Source of the DNA: Polychytrium aggregatum
Lineage: Eukaryota > Chytridiomycota > Chytridiomycetes > Polychytriales
Assembly: GCF_025602895.1 (NCBI RefSeq)
Contig: NW_026516536.1
Location: 1-25,471, forward strand
Length of the DNA stretch: 25,471 nucleotides
Direction of reading: 5' to 3'
Translations under genes and position numbers: made by a program
Notes under the pieces: model-generated
The model's input: only the letters and a program-made list of their open reading frames with translations
Told to the model about the DNA's origin: nothing
Database searches by the model: none
Shown: positions 1 to 9,221 of the stretch, one piece after another
Layout: each line of letters opens with the position of its first letter
Numbering within the stretch: the first letter of the stretch is position 1

Positions 1-2
1 AG

Positions 3-1211
3 ATGGTCAAGTCACGCACGACCCGAGAGCAAGGATTGCTGCAACCCCTGCCTGTTCCCGACCGCCCCTGGACCAGCATGTCCATGGATCTCATCACGCA
101 TCTACCGACGACCAAGTTGGACCACGATGCAATCGCTGTCTTTGTCGACAGGTTCAGCAAGATGGCACACTTTGTGCCGTGCCAGACGACATGCTCCGCG
201 CCTGACCTTGCACTGCTGTTCTTCAAGCATGTGTTCAAGCACCACGGCCTCCCAAAGTCCATCGTCAGTGATCGAGACCCCCGATTCACCTCCTTGTTTT
301 GGACAAGTCTGTTCGACCATCTCGGCACCAAGCTGAACATGTCAACCTCGCACCACCAACAAACGGATGGACAGTCCGAGCGGACGATCCGCACCCTCGA
401 GCAATACCTGAGGACATACGCCTCGACCAGCCAAGACGACTGGGACATACAGCTGAGTCATGCAGAGTTTGCATACAACACCGCCAAGTCGAGCACAACT
501 GGCTTGAGCCCCTTTGAGGCGCTCTACGGATTCCAGCCTGATGTTCCCACCTCCTTGACACTGACCGAGTCCACGGCTGGATTGCCTCCCAAACCAAGTG
601 CCTTTGTCAAAGATCATCAAGTCCGACACAAGATGATCGCCGACGCGCTCACGGATGCGCAACAAGTGATGGCGAAGTACTACGACCGCCGACACCAGGA
701 TGTCTCCTTTGAAGTTGGAGACCTTGTCTACCTGGACGCCGACAACATCAAGGTCCCCGAAGCCCAGTCAAAGAAGTTGTTGCCCAAGTACCGAGGACCG
801 TTCAAGATAGCGGCCCGACCCAGTCCCCTCAACTACCTGTTGGACTTGCCACCTGGAAGCAAGCTCCATCCTGTCTTCCATGTGTCCAAGCTGCGTCGCC
901 ACACGACCCGCAGTCCAGCACAGTTCCCCGACGCCGACGAAGGTGTCCCGGACGACGCACCACTGGAAGACGACCTCGGACAATACTATACTCAAGAATA
1001 TGAAGTCGAAAGGATCGTGAGGCACAAGAAAGTGGCTGATGGGTCACTTCGGTTTTATGTCAAGTGGGTTGGTTACCCACACTCGGGCAACACATGGCAA
1101 ACACTGGAGGACTTGTCCCATGCACCCGAGGAGCTGAGTAAATACGGTAAACACCTCGAGGAGCCCCAAATAAAGAGCACACGCAGGGCTCCTCGCAGGA
1201 AGCCTTCTTAA
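3..1211 (+). CDS. Pol polyprotein C-terminal part: integrase core and chromodomain (partial)
   Basis: This is the C-terminal 402 residues of a chromovirus Pol, equal to residues 909-1310 of the complete copy at 10007-13939. It starts just after the CxxC of the integrase zinc finger, so the visible start is only the window edge. It carries the integrase D-D-35-E core (MDLI, SDRD, and the SER of DGQSER), a GPF module typical of chromoviral integrases, and a C-terminal chromodomain with the YEVERIV start and YVKWVGY core. The integrase would insert element cDNA. Chromodomains of this group are known to bind modified histone H3 and steer insertion. The frame is open to a TAA ten bases before the LTR. 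The visible part looks functional. Confidence 0.95.
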   Translation: MVKSRTTREQGLLQPLPVPDRPWTSMSMDLITHLPTTKLDHDAIAVFVDRFSKMAHFVPCQTTCSAPDLALLFFKHVFKHHGLPKSIVSDRDPRFTSLFWTSLFDHLGTKLNMSTSHHQQTDGQSERTIRTLEQYLRTYASTSQDDWDIQLSHAEFAYNTAKSSTTGLSPFEALYGFQPDVPTSLTLTESTAGLPPKPSAFVKDHQVRHKMIADALTDAQQVMAKYYDRRHQDVSFEVGDLVYLDADNIKVPEAQSKKLLPKYRGPFKIAARPSPLNYLLDLPPGSKLHPVFHVSKLRRHTTRSPAQFPDADEGVPDDAPLEDDLGQYYTQEYEVERIVRHKKVADGSLRFYVKWVGYPHSGNTWQTLEDLSHAPEELSKYGKHLEEPQIKSTRRAPRRKPS

Positions 1212-1220
1212 GTGTGGGAG

Positions 1221-1529
1221 TGTAGGAGATGGTATCTCCGACGCTGTGCTGCGCGTACTGCGCGTACTGCGCGGCGCAGTGGGTCGTGACCTGTGCTGCG
1301 CTTTGCGTTTTCACGCACCGCAGGCAGGCCACCGCAGGGTATACCTGCGGGTTGCCCCCGTTCCCCCCGTTTGTCTGGAGTTCGGTTTTATCGTGAATAA
1401 ACGTAAGTGCTCCCCGAGCTCACCCGTCCGCTAGAGTAGCCTAGCACCGCCCTGTTCTGCCCCGTCCTGTCTTGTCTTGTACCCCCTCCCTCCCCGTCTT
1501 GCCCCAACGTCCCAGTAGTGGACGTTACA
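1221..1529 (+). repeat. 3' LTR of chromovirus copy 0
   Basis: This is a 309-bp LTR bounded by TGTA...TACA. It is present four times in the window (also at 8791, 13949 and 14981), with no difference that I can see. It contains a GCGCGTACT tandem doublet near 1255, a short palindrome with 7-bp arms at 1266-1280, a hairpin at 1332-1350 (CCGCAGG / CCTGCGG, 5-nt loop) and an AATAAA polyadenylation signal at 1396-1401. Its right flank ATGAG (1530-1534) is the candidate 5-bp target-site duplication, and the partner would lie left of the window. Confidence 0.95.
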
Positions 1530-3130
1530 ATGAGACAGTGCATCGCATTTTTGTACTCCTGTCGCTCCATAATACTTCCCAGAGTCTCGTCCTTCATAAA
1601 CACAGGTGCTCCAGGATATTTCTGCTGATAAGCGCGATATTGATCCTGGTTCATGGCAAACTTTGAGCGATAGGGATTGAATACGACTCGTCGATACACT
1701 GCATCGTACTTGGTCAAGTGGGCCAGGTCGATGTCTTCAGGGTTGCACATGATCATGAACTTGATCCTGAGTTCCTTTGAACTATGACCCTGGTAGACGT
1801 CGCGAAAGCCGACCTCGTCGCCGCCGACAAGGTTCTTGATGCGCATTGTATTCAATGGTCGAGGCCTGTTTCCCTTCCGCTCAAGCTCGGACACATACAC
1901 AAATCGCGCATTCGAGATCGATGCCACCTCTGGCGTCGCCGTCGAGCTGCTGTTGGAGCTTGTGAACAGGTAGCTGCTGGGCAGCATTTTAGTATAAGCG
2001 GAGCCCAGAGTCATTCGAAGAATCTTGATGATCAGGGACTTGCCATTGGATGAATCGCCGATACCGAGGACGAGGAACTGTTCATCATTGGATCCATCCA
2101 GCAGGCTGGCAAAGTAGCGCATGTTCCAGTCGAACTGTGCTGGATCCGTAAAGATGGTTCGGATGATGTCGGTGAGGTGGTCCATGGCCTTAAGCACCTC
2201 GGCAGTATTTTGATCGTTGAAGTAGGCATTGGACCACAGAGTAAAGTAGTCATTGGGACGGCTTGGACGGAAGGTCATTGTGGTCAAATCCAGAGTCCCG
2301 TCCCTGGTGACGTGGATGTACGGGTCCTTGTTGCACTTGCTCATGAACTCGTTATACTTGACCGAGAGACTATTGGAACAACCACCGTTGACCAGGTGCC
2401 CGACAAAGCCAGAGTCCACCATTTTCTGCTTCATGCGTTCGAGGTGGCTGACGGTGGCAGTGGCGTGGGGGAGGTCACGTCCTTCTTGGTTGGAGTACCA
2501 ATCCAGGGCCCTCTTGAACACTTGTTTGAGGTAGTCGAGAATGGTGTTGTTGAGTTCACTGTTCCCAGTGGACCATTCCCAGACGACCCCGTTGAAGTGG
2601 TACCAATTGCCAGGGCGCTCGCGATCGTGGATCCAAGTTTCGCCGAACACAAAGACAATAAAATCCAGCAGCTCTGCGTCGCCCGTTGAGTTGGTCAGGT
2701 ACTCTTTGAAGAGCCGCGCGGCATCAGGGCCGATATCCGAAAGGTACGGAGTGGGGTCTGCGAGGTGGGCCGTGCTTTTGACCTTGTCGTTTTCAGGAAC
2801 GCCAGAATATTGGTTATGAACATATTGGAAGTTCACTTGTCCAATGAACTGGCTGAAGCTTCTCGATGGTTGGATCTTGAGGAAGCGGTCGATTGGATAA
2901 CGCCGCATGCCACTCGGATCTTCGCAGTTGCAGTGAGAGCATTTGAATCGGAATCCATCCGCGGTGATAGATCCATGCAAAGCAACACTGGAGCTTTGAC
3001 AGAAAACGCAGTCACTCTGCAGGACAACGCTAAAACCCATGTGATCCGATTGGGGTCGAAACTCGAGGATCTCCGAGCCGCTGTAGACATTGTTGAGAAT
3101 ATGCTGGACATCAAGCTTCATGGCTTCCAT
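1530..3130 (-). pseudogene. D5-like primase-helicase (SF3 helicase), truncated by an LTR
   Basis: About 533 residues of a D5-family protein, the NTPase of viral and plasmid primase-helicases that unwinds DNA at replication forks. Seen: a zinc-ribbon-like C41-x2-C44 ... C64-x2-C67; a D5_N-like region, about residues 135-335, with WYHFNGVVWEW; a Walker A GDSSNGKS at 358-365; a Walker-B-like FVYVSELE around 410-417; a KNLVGGD segment near 432-438; and an SF3 motif C-like MIMCNPE with Asn463. The reading frame runs into LTR sequence at 1529, so the C-terminus is lost. The ATG at 3130 is only 7 bp from a LINE poly(A) tail, and no stop lies between, so the N-terminus (for example an AEP primase domain, usual in giant-virus D5) may also be missing. 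Composition looks less GC-rich than the flanking LINEs. A giant-virus-derived insertion is the favoured origin. A plasmid-like or virophage-like element is possible. Confidence 0.85.
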
Positions 3131-3137
3131 TTGGTGG

Positions 3138-5411
3138 TTTTTTTTTTTTTGTTACTATAGTCAACTTTATTCAAGAAGACAAGCCATCAGGTCCAACATG
3201 TTGGTACCCCGGCACGTTGAGTACACAGGCAAGCCTATTTACTCCTGTTGCAGCCTAGTGCTGCCTCAGCTGCCCACAAGGTCTGAGACCAAGTGGGTGA
3301 ACACATTTTCAAGCAGTTCCCACAAGGGAACAGCAGGATCGAGGGGAGGTCGGGGTGGTGGAGTGACAAGTGCTGGCACTATACTACGCTGTGATGAGGG
3401 TGCAGGGAGAGACTGCAAGGGTGGGACTACACTGGTTGTGGGAGTGGGTGCTGGTACTGGGTGTGCACCAAGTGCGAATGCTCGGAAGGCAGTGCGGGGA
3501 GCGGGTACATGAGCAGCAAGCGATCCAAGTGCGGGAGGGGTGCGAGTGCGAGGGGGAGTGCGATCGAAAGAGAGCAGGTCCAGCAGCTTGTCCACTGGTC
3601 CCACTCCGGCTATACCACTTTCCACCCAAGTCGGGTGGGCCGTCTTGAGGGCTGCGACCTTGCGGACCAGGACTTGATGCGGATCCACACATTGCTGTGC
3701 GTGGGTCCTGGTCAAGTCGATCCCGGATCCGTGTCGAGCCAGGTTCTTGCACTTGCGGTATCCAAACCTGAAGTGACCTGGGAGAGCACCGAGTCGCCAT
3801 CGGACCATGAACATGAGCATGACCATGGATCCTTGGTACCCGCGAGCCTCCCAGAGTCCCGACATCTTGGTCGACGGGGTGCAGGCGGCGGTGAGCTGCT
3901 TGGAGCGGTCGAAGCCGTTCTTCATGTGGTCCTCGAAGATGAGGGTCTTGATCGGGACGGGCTGGGGTCGGGGCGGTCCGGGCGGCGGCGGCTGGTGTCG
4001 GGTCTTGCCTCGGTAGATCTCCGTGGCCGTGAGGGAGTGGTCGGCCTCTTGTCGGCGGACCACCATGGCCCAGTGCGGATCGGCTCGGACTCCTTGGCCG
4101 AGGAACTGGTCGGGGTGGTACGGCGCAATGATCTTGTTGCGCAGGATCATCGACAGCATCTTGTCGCCGTCAGAGACTTGGTCGTCCCAGCGGGCCCAGT
4201 TCTGCAGGGCCAGCATCTTGACACGGACGGACATCTTGGGGAGGCCGCAGTTGAGGTGCATGGCACCGATGGGAGTGCCGGGGCCGACGCGGAACATGGT
4301 GCGGAGGGCCGTCATCTGGGCGTCGTCGAGGCGGTCGCGCAGAGCCGGGTCCGGGATGTCCATGGCCATCCCGTATTCGAGGGTCGGCCGCACAAAGGTC
4401 TTGTAGACCTGGGTGATGGTCTTGGCCGAGACCTTGCCGAGGGTGATGCCAAGTCCAACCACGGTGTCGGTGACCATGTGGACCTTGCGCAGGAGCTTGT
4501 CGAACTGGAGGTCCGGGCGGAATCCGTCAATGTCGACCATGACACCGAGGTAGCGGAACTGGAGGACCTTGGGCAGCTCGGTGCCGTACAGCTTGGCGGG
4601 ATGGAGCTGGTCGACGTTGCAGGCCGAGTACAGCACCTCGCACTTGGGAGGCGAGAAGCGGTACCGGTTGTCGACACTGTGACGCTCACAGATGTCCAGC
4701 ATGGCCTGGGTGCGGCCAGCCGGACAGATGAGGACACCGTCATCGGCAAACCAGAGCGAGTTGACCCGGAGACGGTGGTGGCGACTCGAGGCAAGCACAA
4801 GTCCGTCCTCGGCTCGGAGCAGTCCAGGCAGGTCGTCAATGTGGGCACTGAACAGAAGGGGACTCAGGACCGAGCCTTGGATGAGACCCTTCTGCAGCCA
4901 CACAGGCTGCGACGTGCGGCCCTTGCTGGCGACGCGGACAAGAGTGCGGTCGAACATGGCCCTGAGGACCCCGACGGCGACCGGACCAGCACCTCGGGCG
5001 GCGATCTTGTCCCAGAGGCGCTCCCGCCAGACAGTGTCGTAGGCGGCCTTGATGTCGAGGAAGACCAGGCTGTACTCGTCGTCGCGGATCTTGTTCATGC
5101 GGACAAGAGCGTCGAGCGAGTACACCTGGTCGAGGGTGCCTCGGTCCGGGCGGAAGCCTCCCTGGGCAATGTCCATGATGCCGATCTCGCGGGTGAGGAA
5201 CGGCAGCAGGACTCGCTCGGCGATCTTGCGGAGGACCTGGGTCAACCCGATGGGCCGGTACATGGCCGGATCGAGGATCGAACCCTTGTTCTTGTAGACC
5301 GGGTGGATCAGGACAGTGTTCCACTCGGTCGGGACGACGGAGGCCTTGAGGGCGGCCAGCAGGATGGCCCGGAGCCAGGGAGCGACCACGGGAGCGACAG
5401 GGTGCAGCATC
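3138..5411 (-). mobile_element. LINE copy 1, 5'-truncated
   Basis: This is a non-LTR retrotransposon on the minus strand. Its 13-nt poly(A) tail appears as T's at 3138-3150. The next bases (3151 onward) carry the terminal palindrome and AATAAA of the family. It is colinear with LINE copy 2 at a net offset of 2276. It ends abruptly at 5411, inside ORF2 just upstream of the RT domain, where the poly(A) tail of copy 2 begins. The left end lies 7 bp upstream of the D5-like ATG. No simple target-site duplication can be read because both flanks are other elements. Confidence 0.93.
3266..5410 (-). CDS. LINE ORF2 protein, 3' part (reverse transcriptase to C-terminus)
   Basis: This is an open frame of 714 residues equal to the C-terminal part of LINE ORF2. 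The APE endonuclease is missing. It begins at MLHPVAP because the element is 5'-truncated there, so this ATG is not a native start. The RT fingers and palm are present: VYKNKG, MYRPIGL, GGFRPDRGT, FLDIKAAYD with the first catalytic Asp, QGSVLSPLLF, and the catalytic FADDGV. The C-terminal part has a CHHC cluster (see copy 3). Unlike copies 2 and 4 it has no frameshift. It differs from copies 2 and 3 at scattered residues (for example in the proline-rich tail near 3450), so it is a separate, slightly divergent insertion. Expression would need an outside promoter. Confidence 0.9.
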   Translation of the reverse strand: MLHPVAPVVAPWLRAILLAALKASVVPTEWNTVLIHPVYKNKGSILDPAMYRPIGLTQVLRKIAERVLLPFLTREIGIMDIAQGGFRPDRGTLDQVYSLDALVRMNKIRDDEYSLVFLDIKAAYDTVWRERLWDKIAARGAGPVAVGVLRAMFDRTLVRVASKGRTSQPVWLQKGLIQGSVLSPLLFSAHIDDLPGLLRAEDGLVLASSRHHRLRVNSLWFADDGVLICPAGRTQAMLDICERHSVDNRYRFSPPKCEVLYSACNVDQLHPAKLYGTELPKVLQFRYLGVMVDIDGFRPDLQFDKLLRKVHMVTDTVVGLGITLGKVSAKTITQVYKTFVRPTLEYGMAMDIPDPALRDRLDDAQMTALRTMFRVGPGTPIGAMHLNCGLPKMSVRVKMLALQNWARWDDQVSDGDKMLSMILRNKIIAPYHPDQFLGQGVRADPHWAMVVRRQEADHSLTATEIYRGKTRHQPPPPGPPRPQPVPIKTLIFEDHMKNGFDRSKQLTAACTPSTKMSGLWEARGYQGSMVMLMFMVRWRLGALPGHFRFGYRKCKNLARHGSGIDLTRTHAQQCVDPHQVLVRKVAALKTAHPTWVESGIAGVGPVDKLLDLLSFDRTPPRTRTPPALGSLAAHVPAPRTAFRAFALGAHPVPAPTPTTSVVPPLQSLPAPSSQRSIVPALVTPPPRPPLDPAVPLWELLENVFTHLVSDLVGS

Positions 5412-8400
5412 TTTTTTTTTTTTTTTGTTACTATAGTCAACTTTATTCAAGAAGACAAGCCATCAGGTCCAACAGGTTGGTACCCCGGCACGTTGAGTAC
5501 ACAGGCAAGCCTATTTACTCCTGTTGCAGCCTAGTGCTGCCTCAGCTGCCCACAAGGTCTGAGACCAAGCGGGTGAACACATTTTCGAGCAGTTCCCACA
5601 AGGGAACAGCAGGATCGAGGGGGGGTCGGGGTGGAGGAATGACAAGTGCTGACACTATACTACGCTGTGATGAGGGTGCAGGGAGAGACTGCAAGGGTGG
5701 GACTACACTGGGTGTGGGAGTGGGTGGTGGTGCTGGGTGTGCACCAAGTGCGAATGCTCGGAAGGCAGTGCGGGGAGCGGGTACATGAGCAGCAAGTGAT
5801 CCAAGTGCGGGAGGGGTGCGACTGCGAGGGGGAGTGCGATCGAAACTGAGCAGGTCCAGCAGCTTGTCCACTGGTCCCACTCCGGCTATACCACTTTCCA
5901 CCCAAGTCGGGTGGGCCGTCTTGAGGGCTGCGACCTTGCGGACCAGGACTTGATGCGGATCCACACACTGCTGTGCGTGGGTCCTGGTCAAGTCGATCCC
6001 GGATCCGTGTCGAGCCAGGTTCTTGCACTTGCGGTAGCCAAATCTGAAGTGGCCTGGGAGAGCACCGAGTCGCCATCGGACCATGAACATGAGCATGATC
6101 ATGGATCCTTGGTACCCGCGAGCCTCCCAGAGTCCCGACATCTTGGTCGACGGGGTGCAGGCGGCGGTGAGCTGCTTGGAGCGGTCGAAGCCGTTCTTCA
6201 TGTGGTCCTCGAAGATGAGGGTCTTGATCGGGACGGGCTGGGGTCGGGGCGGTCCGGGCGGCGGCGGCTGGTGTCGGGTCTTGCCTCGGTAGATCTCCGT
6301 GGCCGTGAGGGAGTGGTCGGCCTCTTGTCGGCGGACCACCATGGCCCAGTGCGGATCGGCTCGGACTCCTTGGCCGAGGAACTGGTCGGGGTGGTAGGGC
6401 GCAATGATCTTGTTGCGCAGGATCATCGACAGCATCTTGTCGCCGTCAGAGACTTGGTCGTCCCAGCGGGCCCAGTTCTGCAGGGCCAGCATCTTGACAC
6501 GGACCGACATCTTGGGAAGGCCGCAGTTGAGGTGCATGGCACCGACGGGAGTGCCGGGGCCGACGCGGAACATGGTGCGGAGGGCCGTCATCTGGGCGTC
6601 GTCGAGGCGGTCGCGCAGAGCTGGGTCGGGATGTCCATGGCCATCCCGTATTCGAGGGTCGGCCGCACAAAGGTCTTGTAGACCTGGGTGATGGTCTTGG
6701 CCGAGACCTTGCCGAGGGTGATGCCGAGTCCAACCACGGTGTCGGTGACCATGTGGACCTTGCGGAGGAGCTTGTCGAACTGGAGGTCCGGGCGGAATCC
6801 GTCAATGTCGACCATGACACCGAGGTAGCGGAACTGGAGGACCTTGGGCAGCTCGGTGCCGTACAGCTTGGCGGGATGGAGCTGGTCGACGTTGCAGGCC
6901 GAGTACAGCACCTCGCACTTGGGAGGCGAGAAGCGGTACCGGTTGTCGATGCTGTGGCGTTCGCAGATATCCAGCATGGCCTGGGTGCGGCCAGCCGGAC
7001 AGATGAGGACACCGTCATCGGCAAACCAGAGCGAGTTGACCCGGAGACGGTGGTGGCGACTCGAGGCAAGCACAAGTCCGTCCTCGGCTCGGAGCAGTCC
7101 AGGCAGGTCGTCAATGTGGGCACTGAACAGAAGGGGACTCAGGACCGAGCCTTGGATGAGACCCTTCTGCAGCCACACAGGCTGCGACGTGCGGCCCTTG
7201 CTGGCGACGCGGACAAGAGTGCGGTCGAACATGGCCCTGAGGACCCCGACGGCGACCGGACCAGCACCTCGGGCTGGCGATCTTGTCCCAGAGGCGCTCC
7301 CGCCAGACAGTGTCGTAGGCGGCCTTGATGTCGAGGAAGACCAGGCTGTACTCGTCGTCGCGGATCTTGTTCATGCGGACAAGAGCGTCGAGCGAGTACA
7401 CCTGGTCGAGGGTGCCTCGGTCCGGGCGGAAGCCTCCCTGGGCAATGTCCATGATGCCGATCTCGCGGGTGAGGAACGGCAGCAGGACTCGCTCGGCGAT
7501 CTTGCGGAGGACCTGGGTCAACCCGATGGGCCGGTACATGGCCGGATCGAGGATCGAACCCTTGTTCTTGTAGACCGGGTGGATCAGGACAGTGTTCCAC
7601 TCGGTCGGGACGACGGAGGCCTTGAGGGCGGCCAGCAGGATGGCCCGGAGCCAGGGAGCGACCACGGGAGCGACAGGGTGCAGCATCTCGGCCTTGATCT
7701 TGTCCGGGCCGGAAGACTTGCGCTTGGGGGACTTGACGATGGCATCGGCCACCTCGTCCGACGACAATCGGGGAATGGAGCGGTCCTCGGGGAGCAGGCG
7801 CGGAACAGTGTCCAGGGGTCTTGGGCCGACGGTCCGGTCAAAGGCGGCACCGGGGGTGTCCTGGGAGTGCGAGGAGACCTTGCCGTAGTGGACCACAAGT
7901 CGCTCGAGGGCCTCGTCCGAGTTGTCAAAGTGGAAGGCGTCGTCGAGCTCCTTGCGCTTCTTCATGGCGGCCAGGGACTTGGCGACCTCGGAAGCGTTGA
8001 GGGAGTGCAGCTTGTTCATGGCCAGGGTCTCGGCTGCTCGGCGGGACTGGACGATGAGGTTCTTTTCTTGTTTGCGGACAGCGCGGAGTTCGGCGCGCTT
8101 GTCCTCGGCGACGCGGAGGGAGAGCCCGGGCAACTTGAGCTGGTAGATGAGATCGCGGCGCCTCTCGCGAAGCTGCCGCATCTCGGGGATCAGGGCCGGG
8201 TCCTTCCAGACGGTCTTGATGGAAGCCTTGCCGATGGTGGAGTCGGCAGCGGTGGTGATCAGGGCGATCATGATGGACCAGGCGCGGTCGATGCAGTCCT
8301 GGGCCGCACTCTCCGAGATCGGAATGACCGATCCCCTTGAGATTGGCCGGAGTGCAGCCTGGATGCGCTGCAGACCGCGTTCGCGCTCGTCCAGCAGCGC

Positions 8401-8790
8401 CAAGAGGTACTGGGCGCGGACGGCAGGGATCCTCGAGCTGGGCGATCTTCCACTGCCATTGGTCGACCTTTGGGTAGTACTTTGGCTGTACCCGCAGAGT
8501 CGCCCAGATGGGGAAGTGGTCGGACTGGCCACGGAAGGCACCGGCAGTGTCGACCTGCAGCAGCGGGTCGTTGTTGGCCTGGCGATGCGACACAAAGATG
8601 TAGTCGATCGTTGTCCAGCTGGGACCCCGCTGCCGGGTGTGGGTCGGGATCACAGCTGGAGGCACAACGCGGAGACCGGCGCGGGAGACAGTGTCCTCGA
8701 GGATCTTCTCCCTGCCACGGAGCGGCGTGGGCAGTCCGCTCAGGGCACTGAGGTGGGCATTGAAGTCACCCACCACAATGACCTGGGCGT
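5412..8790 (-). mobile_element. LINE copy 2, interrupted at its 5' side by an LTR
   Basis: This is a minus-strand LINE with a 15-nt tail (T's at 5412-5426) abutting the truncated 5' end of copy 1, giving a head-to-tail LINE pair without spacer. It runs from the 3' end into the APE domain of ORF2, where it stops at 8790 against the exact TG end of the LTR at 8791. The rest of its ORF2 and ORF1 is absent from the window. Over 5412-8732 it matches copy 3 (15290-18609) with only three single-base indels that I could find. Confidence 0.92.
5542..8790 (-). pseudogene. LINE ORF2 (APE-RT), frameshifted and 5'-cut
   Basis: This is ORF2 of copy 2, from the GDFNAH motif of the APE endonuclease through RT (FADD present) to the C-terminal CHHC cluster. 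The frame is broken by three single-base changes relative to copy 3: an extra G at 8426-8428, an extra C at 7274 and a missing G at 6628-6630. The N-terminal half of the endonuclease was removed at the LTR junction. Each broken segment is otherwise the same protein as in copy 3. The breaks may be real decay or consensus errors, since all three are single-base and two lie in short G runs. Confidence 0.9.
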
Positions 8791-9099
8791 TGTAGGAGAT
8801 GGTATCTCCGACGCTGTGCTGCGCGTACTGCGCGTACTGCGCGGCGCAGTGGGTCGTGACCTGTGCTGCGCTTTGCGTTTTCACGCACCGCAGGCAGGCC
8901 ACCGCAGGGTATACCTGCGGGTTGCCCCCGTTCCCCCCGTTTGTCTGGAGTTCGGTTTTATCGTGAATAAACGTAAGTGCTCCCCGAGCTCACCCGTCCG
9001 CTAGAGTAGCCTAGCACCGCCCTGTTCTGCCCCGTCCTGTCTTGTCTTGTACCCCCTCCCTCCCCGTCTTGCCCCAACGTCCCAGTAGTGGACGTTACA
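8791..9099 (+). repeat. 5' LTR of chromovirus copy A
   Basis: A 309-bp LTR, TGTA...TACA, the same as that at 1221-1529. The AATAAA signal is at 8966-8971. The left boundary falls exactly on LINE copy 2 sequence. Confidence 0.96.
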
Positions 9100-9117
9100 T
9101 GGTAGCATCGGAAATCC
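9100..9117 (+). promoter_or_regulatory. Primer binding site, initiator tRNA-Met-like
   Basis: TGGTAGCATCGGAAATCC starts directly after the 5' LTR. The first seven bases, TGGTAGC, are complementary to the GCTACCA 3' end that is conserved in eukaryotic initiator tRNA-Met, the primer used by Ty1 and many Ty3/gypsy elements. The bases beyond that depend on the host tRNA and cannot be checked here. Confidence 0.7.
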
Positions 9118-9221
9118 TCGTCTTGTTTTCGTCCTGTTTGTCCTCTTTCTAGATCCTCAAGCTGGATCCCGCCTCTCTTGCCGACCGACTCTCCTCTCTG
9201 TCCCTGGAGCCTGCCCCTGCC

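Larger units (their letters stand above)
1..1529 (+). mobile_element. Ty3/gypsy chromovirus, 3' part (copy 0)
   Basis: This is the 3' end of an LTR retrotransposon entering from the left window edge. Position 1 corresponds to position 12729 of the complete element further right, with a constant offset of 12728 through the LTR end, so there is no length difference over 1529 bp. The translated part is identical to the complete copy. It ends precisely at the LTR terminus (TACA, 1529) and abuts the D5-like gene, which it interrupts. The 5' LTR, gag and most of pol should lie outside the window. Confidence 0.95.

Noticed and set aside
1246..1434. Small frames inside the LTR (repeated at 8811, 13974 and 15006)
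   Set aside because: They are carried by every LTR copy, have no domain, and overlap regulatory sequence.
1388..1529. C-terminal 47 residues of the D5-like frame
   Set aside because: These codons are LTR sequence read in antisense, present identically at the other LTRs, and are not part of the helicase.
3461..5788. Long open frame (775 codons) on the plus strand, antisense to LINE copies 1 and 2
   Set aside because: It runs opposite to a recognisable RT frame, has a repetitive Gly/Val/Asp/Glu/Leu-rich composition without domains, and arises from the strong GC bias at third positions.
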